DNA of 62,060 nt from Actinomycetes bacterium (GTDB lineage: Bacteria; Actinomycetota; Actinomycetes; Actinomycetales; Demequinaceae). The notes beneath the pieces were generated by a model. It had not been told where the DNA came from. It did no database searches and saw only the letters and a list, made by a program, of their open reading frames with translations. Of this stretch, positions 9,611-19,045 are shown piece after piece. A program made the translations under genes and the position numbers. The DNA is taken from contig JAEYOR010000035.1 of assembly GCA_023411615.1 (NCBI GenBank), forward strand, positions 1-62,060. Reading direction: 5' to 3'. Position 1 is the stretch's first letter. The number at the start of each line of letters is the position of its first letter.

Positions 9611-9624
9611 GGAGAGCGCTCCCA
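9611..9624 (-). promoter_or_regulatory. CebR/CelR-like operator upstream of the GH94 gene
   Basis: The 14 bases GGAGAGCGCTCCCA match 12 of 14 positions of TGGGAGCGCTCCCA, the published operator of LacI-family cellulose-utilisation repressors (CebR/CelR). It lies about 60 nt upstream of the phosphorylase ATG, a sensible repressor position. No lacI-type gene lies in the window. Confidence 0.65.
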
Positions 9625-9687
9625 GCGTACCCGCGCTTGGGTGGGACTTTGCCTCGGTTGGTGGCGGCTTCGCCGTGCTGGCGACAG

Positions 9688-10521
9688 CTAGGCCGTGAAC
9701 TCCTCGGCCATTTCCTTTGCCCGGCGCTCATTGGCAGCGAGGCCCACGGCCACAACGGTCTGGAGGCCGGCGTCGGACATCGCGCCCAGAGCCGCGAGAG
9801 TGGTGCCGCCCTTGGAGGACACTCTGGCCCGCAGTTCGCCCGGCCCCACATCGCTCGACTCGAGCAGGCGTCCCGCCCCGATGAGAGTTTGCGCGGCGAG
9901 CTGAGAGGCGAGTTCGCGGTCGAGGCCAAGGGTGATGCCGGATTCGGTGAGCGCCTCAACAAAGGCGAAGAAATACGCCGGGCCCGATCCGGACACAGCG
10001 CCGACGCCGAGGATTTGCTCTTCCTTCACACGCACCACGAGCCCAGTTGCGGCAAGCACCTGTTCCGCCAGTGCGAGATGCTCGTCGGTGGCGTGTGCGC
10101 CCGGAGCGATTCCGGTTGCGCCTGCCCCGATGAGCGCAGGGGTGTTCGGCATCGCGCGGACCACGGGCGTGCCTGCCGGGAGGCGGCTCTCGTAGAAAGA
10201 GGCAGGCAGGCCAGCCGCGACGCTCAGCAGCAGCGTGCCGGGGGCGACGGCGGGGGCAAACTCAGCGACAACGTCGGCCGCATCTTGGGGCTTGACCGCA
10301 AAGACGATGACAGAGGCGCCCGTCACCGCCTCGGTGAGAGACGTATACGTGGCGACACCCAGCTCGGCATTCAGCTGGGCGAGGCGCTCCTCGTTCTTAT
10401 CCGCCACACGCACGTGCGCGCCGGGCCAGCCTGCGGCAATCGCTCCGGCCGCGATCGCGCCGCCCATCACCCCGCCTCCCAGGACTGCGATGGTGGACGA
10501 GGGCTGGTTGCGATCAGTCAT
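9688..10521 (-). CDS. proC: Pyrroline-5-carboxylate reductase
   Basis: A 277-aa NADPH-dependent enzyme of the last step of proline biosynthesis. The N-terminus has the Rossmann motif IAVLGGGVMGGAIAAG, the middle has FAVKPQDAADV, and the C-terminal domain shows the family signature GAVSGSGPAYFFAFVEAL and STPGGTT-like SSKGGTTLAAL. Length is normal. It appears monocistronic. Confidence 0.95.
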   Translation of the reverse strand: MTDRNQPSSTIAVLGGGVMGGAIAAGAIAAGWPGAHVRVADKNEERLAQLNAELGVATYTSLTEAVTGASVIVFAVKPQDAADVVAEFAPAVAPGTLLLSVAAGLPASFYESRLPAGTPVVRAMPNTPALIGAGATGIAPGAHATDEHLALAEQVLAATGLVVRVKEEQILGVGAVSGSGPAYFFAFVEALTESGITLGLDRELASQLAAQTLIGAGRLLESSDVGPGELRARVSSKGGTTLAALGAMSDAGLQTVVAVGLAANERRAKEMAEEFTA

Positions 10522-10595
10522 GACATCAGGCTAGACGAGGAGGCCGACGCGTGGGCAGGGGGAGCCGTCCCCGGCACCACAGTGACGGCTCACCC

Positions 10596-11342
10596 CTATG
10601 CGGTGCGGCGGCGCAGGGTGAGGGAGCCGAGCAGGAGCGAGCCGACGATGAAGCCGATGAGGATGAGCACTTGCGACCAGATTTTGTCCGGTTCGCCTGC
10701 CAGCACGTGGTTGATGCCGTCAATGGCATAACTCACGGGCAACGCATCTGAGATCCACTCGAGCGCGGTGGGCATCGCGGCCCGGTCGATGAAAAGTCCC
10801 GCGAGAAGGAGTTGCGGCAGGATCGCCATTGGCATCATCTGGACGGCCTGGAACTCTGTGCGCGCCACTGCCGAGGCGAGGAGTCCAAGCGCCGTGCCCA
10901 CGAGTGCGTCGAGGATCATGAAGAGCCCGAGCTGCCACATCCCGCCGGGGATGCTGAGCCCAAGCGGCCACGCGGACCACGCCGTCATGATCACTGCCTG
11001 CAAGGTGCCGATGAGCCCAAAGGCGAGCGCGTAACCGAGGACCACATCCGCTTTGCCGGTGGGTCCCACCATGAGGCGCTCGAGAGTGCCGGACTGGCGC
11101 TCGCGGAGCATCGTGATCGAGGTGACGACGAACATGAGAATGAGGGGAAACAGGCCCATGATGCGGGGGCCGAGGGTGTCGAAAATCGGGCCGGTGGGCG
11201 GCTCCGGAGCTTCCGAGAAGATGTACTGCAGCAGCCAGGTGAGCAGTGCGGGCAGGAGCAACAGCATGGCGACCGTCCGGCGGTCCCGGCGCAACTGAGT
11301 CAGCACCCGCCGGGCGGTGTTCCACGTGAGCGCGGGGCTCAT
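10596..11342 (-). CDS. ABC-2 type transporter permease
   Basis: A 248-aa integral membrane protein with about six hydrophobic segments. It carries the ABC2_membrane pattern: LRERQSGTLERLMVGPTGKADVVLGYA after the second helix, then several helices and a late charged cytoplasmic tail. Its start overlaps the stop of the ATP-binding gene (ATGA). With the TetR gene it forms a regulator-ATPase-permease operon of the drug or lipid export kind. Substrate unknown. Confidence 0.88.
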   Translation of the reverse strand: MSPALTWNTARRVLTQLRRDRRTVAMLLLLPALLTWLLQYIFSEAPEPPTGPIFDTLGPRIMGLFPLILMFVVTSITMLRERQSGTLERLMVGPTGKADVVLGYALAFGLIGTLQAVIMTAWSAWPLGLSIPGGMWQLGLFMILDALVGTALGLLASAVARTEFQAVQMMPMAILPQLLLAGLFIDRAAMPTALEWISDALPVSYAIDGINHVLAGEPDKIWSQVLILIGFIVGSLLLGSLTLRRRTA

Positions 11343-12067
11343 GCCGCCCTCCTCTCCGCGAGCGCAAGGAAGGCGGAGTCGGCATCGCTCGTGCCAGTCG
11401 CCGCGAGGATGCGATCGAGCGTGTCATCGGCGAGGATCTCACCGTCGCGGATGAAGACGAGGCGGTCGCAGCGGGAGGCCTCGTCCATCACATGGGAGCT
11501 GACAAGGAGGGTGCGCCCCGCGTCACGCAGCTCGCGGAAAAGTGCCCACAGGTCGCGGCGCAGTGCGGGGTCAAGCCCCACCGTTGGCTCATCGAGGACA
11601 AGCAACTCCGGGTTGCCCACGAGCGCGGCTCCCAGCGAGACCCGCGAGAGCTGACCACCCGAGAGTGTCACCACAGGGCGATCAGCGACATCGGCGAGGC
11701 CCACTTGCTCCACCGTGGTTGCGACACGCTCGCGGCTCGCGCCCACCATGCGACCAAAGTAGGCAAGGTTCTCCCGCGCGGTGAGATCGGGGTAGACGGA
11801 GGGAGCCTGAGTGACATAGCCGATGCGGGTGCGCAGCGCGGGTGAGCCGGCTGGTTGCCCCAGCACCTCGACGGACCCGCCCGCCACGATCTGGGCGCCG
11901 ACGATTGCGCGCATGAGCGTGGTCTTGCCCCCGCCCGACGGGCCGAGGAGCCCCACGATCGCGCCGCGTGGCACATCGAGGTCAATGTGAGGCAACACGA
12001 CGGTTCCGCCGCGCACCACGTGGAGGCCGCGGATTGACACCGCTGCCGGACCGTCGTTATTCCCCAT
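11339..12067 (-). CDS. ABC transporter ATP-binding protein
   Basis: A protein of about 242 aa that powers the adjacent ABC-2 permease. Walker A is GPSGGGKTT, the Q-loop follows in YVTQAPSVYPDLTA, the ABC signature is LSGGQ, Walker B is LLVLDEPTVGLDP and the H-loop is SSHVMDEA. The start MGNNDGP at 12067 is chosen because homologues begin close before the first beta strand; in-frame codons up to 12106 are possible. The fourth residue of the usual LSGGQ-R is Leu-Ser here, which is tolerated. Confidence 0.92.
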   Translation of the reverse strand: MGNNDGPAAVSIRGLHVVRGGTVVLPHIDLDVPRGAIVGLLGPSGGGKTTLMRAIVGAQIVAGGSVEVLGQPAGSPALRTRIGYVTQAPSVYPDLTARENLAYFGRMVGASRERVATTVEQVGLADVADRPVVTLSGGQLSRVSLGAALVGNPELLVLDEPTVGLDPALRRDLWALFRELRDAGRTLLVSSHVMDEASRCDRLVFIRDGEILADDTLDRILAATGTSDADSAFLALAERRAA

Positions 12068-12135
12068 GTGAGGAATCATCCGCCTATCCTCGCCCCCTGT
12101 CAACACCGTGGCAGCGTCCGCTTGCCGAGCAACCG

Positions 12136-12738
12136 CTACGCCGCTGCGCCCTCCCGCAACAGCCGCGTGACAATCGGCCCATAGCGAGAGACGAGAGAGT
12201 CCACCGGCTCGGAGGCGAGCGGCTCAACCGCGGCAACATGGCGGATCATCGCGAGCCCAAAAACCTGGCTCGCCGCAGTCGCCGCCGCTTGCTCAGGATT
12301 CGCCGCCCCCACTCGCCGCGCGACCTTCTCGATGACGCCCTCGATGATGACGTGCCGCACAAACTCGGCCACGTCCGGCCGCTCCAAAGCCGCCCGCATG
12401 AGCGCGATGACCCGAGGGCCTTGCACTGGGTCCGACCACACCTCAGCAAAGAACGTCATCACGCGTTCGCCCACAAACTCCGGATCGCCGTCCGCGAGCG
12501 TTTCCACATGGGCATTGAGATCAACCGGCGGGCGCATCGCCTCGACAAAAAGCTCTTGCTTGGATCCGAAGTAATGACGCACAAGCGCCGGATCAACCCC
12601 GGCCTCACGCGCCACGGCTCGAATCGATCCGCGCTCATAGCCGTCGCGCACAAACACATCGCCTGCGGCCGCAACAATCTGGGCCCTGGTGTCGACGCCG
12701 CCCGCGCGTGGTCCACGCCGGGCCGTCTGCGCGGTCAT
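12136..12738 (-). CDS. TetR-family transcriptional regulator
   Basis: A 200-aa regulator. The N-terminal helix-turn-helix reads TRAQIVAAAGDVFVRDGYERGSIRAVAREAGVDPALVRHYFGSK in outline (residues 17-60), followed by an all-helical ligand domain. It sits directly upstream of and on the same strand as the ABC exporter genes, so it probably represses them and is relieved by the exported compound (inference). The ATG at 12738 lies 2 nt after the stop of the Pro/Glu-rich membrane protein gene, so read-through from that gene is possible. Confidence 0.9.
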   Translation of the reverse strand: MTAQTARRGPRAGGVDTRAQIVAAAGDVFVRDGYERGSIRAVAREAGVDPALVRHYFGSKQELFVEAMRPPVDLNAHVETLADGDPEFVGERVMTFFAEVWSDPVQGPRVIALMRAALERPDVAEFVRHVIIEGVIEKVARRVGAANPEQAAATAASQVFGLAMIRHVAAVEPLASEPVDSLVSRYGPIVTRLLREGAAA

Positions 12739-12740
12739 CG

Positions 12741-15251
<2,511 letters not shown>

Positions 15252-15333
15252 GTCCTCCAGCGTAGAGCCTGGTGCTCCCTCATGCGGGACTGAAAGGCGC
15301 GGGCCTGTCAGATGTCGCCGGTAGCGTGGCCGC

Positions 15334-16728
15334 ATGGTCGCCGCAAAGAAGTCGTCTCCGGGGTACCGCTGCACCGAGTGCGGCTGGACCACCGCCAAGT
15401 GGGTGGGACGCTGTGGCGAGTGCCAGGCATGGGGCACAGTTGTCGAGGCCAATGCGGTTGCTGGCCCGTCCACTAAGGCCACAGCCGTGTCCGCGCCAGC
15501 CCGTCCCATTGGCGAGATCCCCTCAACGGAGGCTGAGCGTCGGCCTACTCACGTCGCGGAGTTTGACCGGGTGCTGGGCGGAGGACTCGTGGCCGGTGCG
15601 GCCGTGCTCCTTGCGGGCGAGCCGGGCGTCGGCAAGTCGACTTTGCTCCTTGAGGTGGCGGCGCGCGCCGCACGCGAGGGCCGCAATGTGCTCTACGTCA
15701 GTGGCGAGGAGTCCGCCGGGCAAGTGCGGCTTCGAGCTGAGCGCATGGGCGCGCTCGAACCTTTGCTCAAGTTGGCGGCCGAGACGGACCTTGGGGCAGT
15801 GCTCGCTCATCTCGACGCCGAACGCCCTGACCTTGTGGTCATCGACTCGATCCAGACCATCGCGTCGGCGGCAGTGGAAGGCGCGGCCGGTGGGGTGTCG
15901 CAAGTGCGCGAGGTGGCGGCAGCGTTGATCCAGGCGGCCAAGACATCGGGGGCGCCCATGGTGCTGGTCGGTCACGTGACCCGCGAAGGCTCGGTGGCAG
16001 GCCCGCGAATTGTCGAGCACCTTGTTGACGTGGTGTGCCAGTTCGAAGGCGACCAGCATTCGCCGTTGCGGCTCGTGCGGGCGCTGAAGAACCGCTTTGG
16101 TTCGGTGGATGAGGTGGGCTGCTTCCAGCTTGTCGAGTCCGGCATTGAGGAGGTTCCCGATCCATCGGGGTTGTTCCTCAGCCAATCCGCCGAGCCAATT
16201 GCCGGCACCTGCGCGACCATCACCATCGACGGCCGCCGCGCCTTGCCCGCTGAGGTCCAGGCGCTCGTTGCACCGAGCGCGCTGGCGAACCCACGTCGTG
16301 CCACCTCGGGCATGGATGCGTCCCGCGTGTCGATGATGCTGGCGGTGCTCCACAGGCGCGTAGGTCTCGCGCTCATGGCGGACGATGTGTACGTGTCGAC
16401 GGTGGGTGGGGCCAAGGTGTCCGAGCCGTCTGCCGATCTTGCGCTCGCTCTCGCGCTGGCGTCGGCCCGGGCGGACCGGCCCGTTCGCAAGGGCCTCCTC
16501 GCTATTGGCGAGGTGGCGCTCTCGGGCGCGGTGAGGCCGGTAAGCGCGGTGGGAACGCGGCTGTCGGAGGCGGCGCGTTTGGGTTTCACCAAGGCGATTG
16601 TCCCGGCGGCTGTGGCCGACGCTGCGAGGGAGGCGGCGGGAGGGCGCATCCACGTGCTCGGGGTCGAGACCGTGGCCGACGCTGTTCGGGCAGGCCTCGA
16701 AGCAGCCGGGTCGGACTCGGGCGACTAG
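15334..16728 (+). CDS. radA: DNA repair protein RadA
   Basis: A 464-aa DnaB-like branch-migration helicase of recombination repair. In order it shows the N-terminal C4 zinc finger (CTECGWTTAKWVGRCGEC), Walker A GEPGVGKSTLL near residue 96, Walker B LVVIDSIQT, the RadA-specific KNRFG motif and a C-terminal Lon-protease-like domain. Length is normal. Its stop overlaps by 4 nt the stop of the convergent gene. It is divergent from the Pro/Glu-rich membrane protein. Confidence 0.96.
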   Translation: MVAAKKSSPGYRCTECGWTTAKWVGRCGECQAWGTVVEANAVAGPSTKATAVSAPARPIGEIPSTEAERRPTHVAEFDRVLGGGLVAGAAVLLAGEPGVGKSTLLLEVAARAAREGRNVLYVSGEESAGQVRLRAERMGALEPLLKLAAETDLGAVLAHLDAERPDLVVIDSIQTIASAAVEGAAGGVSQVREVAAALIQAAKTSGAPMVLVGHVTREGSVAGPRIVEHLVDVVCQFEGDQHSPLRLVRALKNRFGSVDEVGCFQLVESGIEEVPDPSGLFLSQSAEPIAGTCATITIDGRRALPAEVQALVAPSALANPRRATSGMDASRVSMMLAVLHRRVGLALMADDVYVSTVGGAKVSEPSADLALALALASARADRPVRKGLLAIGEVALSGAVRPVSAVGTRLSEAARLGFTKAIVPAAVADAAREAAGGRIHVLGVETVADAVRAGLEAAGSDSGD

Positions 16729-17363
16729 CTCTCGATCTGGAACTGAGCCTTCTCGGCCTCGATGCCTTGCACCGTCAGCTTGGCCCAATAGAAGCCGGGA
16801 GCGGCGGCAGATCCAATCGTGCACCCTTCACCTACGCGCGTGCGGTTCCACGTGAGGGCCATCGACTCCTCAACTCCCGGCTGGAGAACCATCTGACGCG
16901 ACGTGATGGTGGTGTCCGTCTCGCAGTACGCGGTGTCGAAGTAGATGTCGCGGTTGCTGTCGCCACCCGACCACACCATGAAGTTGGTGCCATCCGCCGT
17001 CGTATCGAGCAGGCACGGCGAGGTGCCCTGATGCTTGATCGACACGTTGAACGTGGGCACGGAGTTGTTCGTCAGTTTGAACGGCGTGGGCGTGACGGTG
17101 AGGAGCACGTCGGCCGCGGTGCATGCGCGGGCCGCGTCGATGTCAGGGGACGTCGAGGCGCCAGGCGAAGCCGAAGGCGTGTCCGTTGCGGCTGCGGTGG
17201 AGCCGGTTGCAGGCGAGCCCTTGTCTTCCTTGCTCCCGCCTGGAGACGAGACGAGGAAGTAGAGCACAACGAGAACCAGTACCAAGCCCAGCCCAGCAAC
17301 GATGCGGCGCCGAAGGTACACCTCGGGGGGCAAGTTGCCCGCAGGCTCGCGAAGACCGTCCAT
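16725..17363 (-). CDS. Membrane-anchored extracytoplasmic protein of unknown function
   Basis: A 212-aa protein with a short cytoplasmic N-terminus (NLPPEVYLRRR), one transmembrane helix at residues 21-41, a Ser/Thr/Ala linker (about 45-85) and an outside domain of about 125 residues predicted as beta sandwich, with three or four cysteines that could pair (ACTA, PCLL, YCET, GCTI). This is a common actinobacterial layout without assigned function. The next minus-strand gene of similar design, at 18446, may be a paralogue. Confidence 0.7.
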   Translation of the reverse strand: MDGLREPAGNLPPEVYLRRRIVAGLGLVLVLVVLYFLVSSPGGSKEDKGSPATGSTAAATDTPSASPGASTSPDIDAARACTAADVLLTVTPTPFKLTNNSVPTFNVSIKHQGTSPCLLDTTADGTNFMVWSGGDSNRDIYFDTAYCETDTTITSRQMVLQPGVEESMALTWNRTRVGEGCTIGSAAAPGFYWAKLTVQGIEAEKAQFQIES

Positions 17364-17414
17364 CTCGGACCTCCTTCCGATGTGTTCACCGTAGTGCCGT
17401 AGCGTGCTGGAACA

Positions 17415-18332
17415 ATGAAGGCCATGCCGAACGCGCCGCACTCCGCCGCACAAGCGTCGGCCCAGACGGTGGCAGAAGTGGCCGGGTGGTACGGCGACAA
17501 CGCCCGAGACTTGCCGTGGCGTCATGCGGATGCGAGCCCATGGGGGGTGCTCGTCAGCGAGGTGATGGCGCAGCAAACCCCCTTGGCGCGGGTGCTTCCG
17601 GTGTGGACACGGTGGATGGAGACGTGGCCGACGCCGGCTCACCTCGCCGCCGCCACCCAGGCCGACGCGGTGCGTGCGTGGGAGCGTCTCGGCTACCCCC
17701 GGCGAGCAAAGGCGTTGTGGGAATGTGCGCGGGAGATCGTCGCCCGGCACGGGGGTGAGGTGCCGTCAACGCGCGAGGAATTAATCGGCTTGCCGGGAGT
17801 GGGCGACTACACGGCGTCGGCGGTGTTGTCGTTTGCCTTTGGTCACCGCGCGGTGGTGCTTGATACGAACGTGCGCCGGGTGCTGGCGCGGGCGTGGCGG
17901 GGCGAGCCGCTGCCGCCTGTCGCAATCCGGCGGGCAGAACGGGACCTTGCTGAATCCCTCGTGCCTACGGAGCCGGCCGCCGCCGCCGTGTGGGCAGTCG
18001 CCTCGATGGAGCTCGGTGCCTTGGTATGCACGGCGCGGGCGCCGCGCTGCGAGGAGTGCCCCATCTCGCAGCGCTGTGCATGGTTCCGGGGTGGGCGTCT
18101 TGGCCTCGCCGAGGCACCCACTCGCACGCAGGCCTGGCACGGCACGGACCGACAGGTGCGTGGCCGCATCATGGCGATCCTGCGGGCCGCGCACAGTCCG
18201 GTGGTGGTGACGGGGCGGGCAGAACTCGCTGACGTGGAGCCGGGCCAACTCGACCGTTGCCTCGAGTCACTCACCGCTGACTCGCTCGTGGCCAGGGTGG
18301 ACGAGAACCGCGGTCTGTACGCCCTTGCTTAG
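17415..18332 (+). CDS. mutY: A/G-specific adenine DNA glycosylase (short form)
   Basis: A 305-aa glycosylase that removes adenine mispaired with 8-oxoguanine. The catalytic Glu is in SEVMAQQTPLARV, the helix-hairpin-helix is LPGVGDYTASAVLSFAFG, the catalytic Asp is in VLDTNVRRVLARA and the [4Fe-4S] ligands are CTARAPRCEECPISQRC. The C-terminal NUDIX-like domain of canonical MutY is replaced by about 85 residues resembling a winged helix, as seen in other actinobacterial short MutY proteins. A start at 17424 is equally possible. Confidence 0.92.
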   Translation: MKAMPNAPHSAAQASAQTVAEVAGWYGDNARDLPWRHADASPWGVLVSEVMAQQTPLARVLPVWTRWMETWPTPAHLAAATQADAVRAWERLGYPRRAKALWECAREIVARHGGEVPSTREELIGLPGVGDYTASAVLSFAFGHRAVVLDTNVRRVLARAWRGEPLPPVAIRRAERDLAESLVPTEPAAAAVWAVASMELGALVCTARAPRCEECPISQRCAWFRGGRLGLAEAPTRTQAWHGTDRQVRGRIMAILRAAHSPVVVTGRAELADVEPGQLDRCLESLTADSLVARVDENRGLYALA

Positions 18333-18341
18333 GCTGAGGGC

Positions 18342-18443
18342 ATGACCCCCCGCGCACCTTGGCTCACCGTGGCGCTCATTGCGGCGTCGCTCGCCTTCGC
18401 CGGGTGGTGGGTGTTCTTTGGGCCGGGCCAAGCGGCGTCGTGA
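18342..18443 (+). CDS. Possible 33-aa single-pass membrane microprotein
   Basis: An ATG nine nt after mutY opens a 33-codon frame: a short polar start, one hydrophobic helix of about 20 residues (LTVALIAASLAFAGWWVFF) and a short tail. The spacing suits co-transcription with mutY and a GAGGG sequence lies just before the ATG. No homologue can be named and the frame could be chance, so confidence is modest. Confidence 0.4.
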   Translation: MTPRAPWLTVALIAASLAFAGWWVFFGPGQAAS

Positions 18444-18445
18444 GG

Positions 18446-18967
18446 CTATGCCTGCGGGCACATGGGCAGCGACTCCTCCGTGGACGACACAAAGTAGATC
18501 CGATCTGATCGGCTCGTGTCGCCCGGAGCGATTTCGTCCCACGGCGTCAGGCGCTTCTGGTTATCCCAGATCGCGCACACGGTCACGGACACGCCACGGA
18601 AGTTCACGGTATCCCCGGTGGTCACCGTCCATTCCTGCTCGTCACCAGACTCATAGTGGTTGAGTTCGATCTCGGCGCGTCCACCACCCACAGAACTCAG
18701 CCACAACACCACGTCGCTATCACCCACGGGGTAGCCGGGAATGGGCCCATTCGTCGCGAACTGAACTCCGCTACCGCTGCCGTATGCAGGCAAGGGCTCT
18801 GAGGGATCGTAGGAGTACCACGCGACGGCGCCGCCAATTCCAAGGACGAATAGTGCAAACGGTGCCAAGGCGACGGCTAATGCGCGACGCCGACGCCGGG
18901 TCAGACTCGCCGTATCCCCCAGCTCTTGCGCTGGCGCAGCTTCCGAGGCGTTTGGCTCAGCAGGCAT
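18446..18967 (-). CDS. Membrane-anchored extracytoplasmic protein, possible paralogue of the 16725 gene
   Basis: A 173-aa protein. It has an Ala/Glu-rich N-terminus, a basic stretch (RRRRRAL), one transmembrane helix at about residues 33-52 and an outside domain with a cysteine pair (TVCAIWDNQ and LPMCPQA). The start MPAEPNASE at 18967 is preferred over the longer frame. Topology and domain size match the protein encoded at 16725. Function unknown. It is separated from clpC by a terminator hairpin. Confidence 0.68.
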   Translation of the reverse strand: MPAEPNASEAAPAQELGDTASLTRRRRRALAVALAPFALFVLGIGGAVAWYSYDPSEPLPAYGSGSGVQFATNGPIPGYPVGDSDVVLWLSSVGGGRAEIELNHYESGDEQEWTVTTGDTVNFRGVSVTVCAIWDNQKRLTPWDEIAPGDTSRSDRIYFVSSTEESLPMCPQA

Positions 18968-18996
18968 GGGGACACGGTACTCGTACGGCCTCACGC

Positions 18997-19033
18997 ACAA
19001 AGCCCCGGCCCGCCGAAGCGGACCGGGGCTGTG
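18997..19033 (-). terminator. Intrinsic terminator of clpC
   Basis: On the minus strand an 8-bp GC stem (AGCCCCGG at 19001-19008 pairing with CCGGGGCT at 19023-19030) is followed by TTTGTG. It lies 15 nt beyond the clpC stop, and before the next gene on that strand. Confidence 0.8.
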
Positions 19034-19045
19034 AAACGCGAGTGC

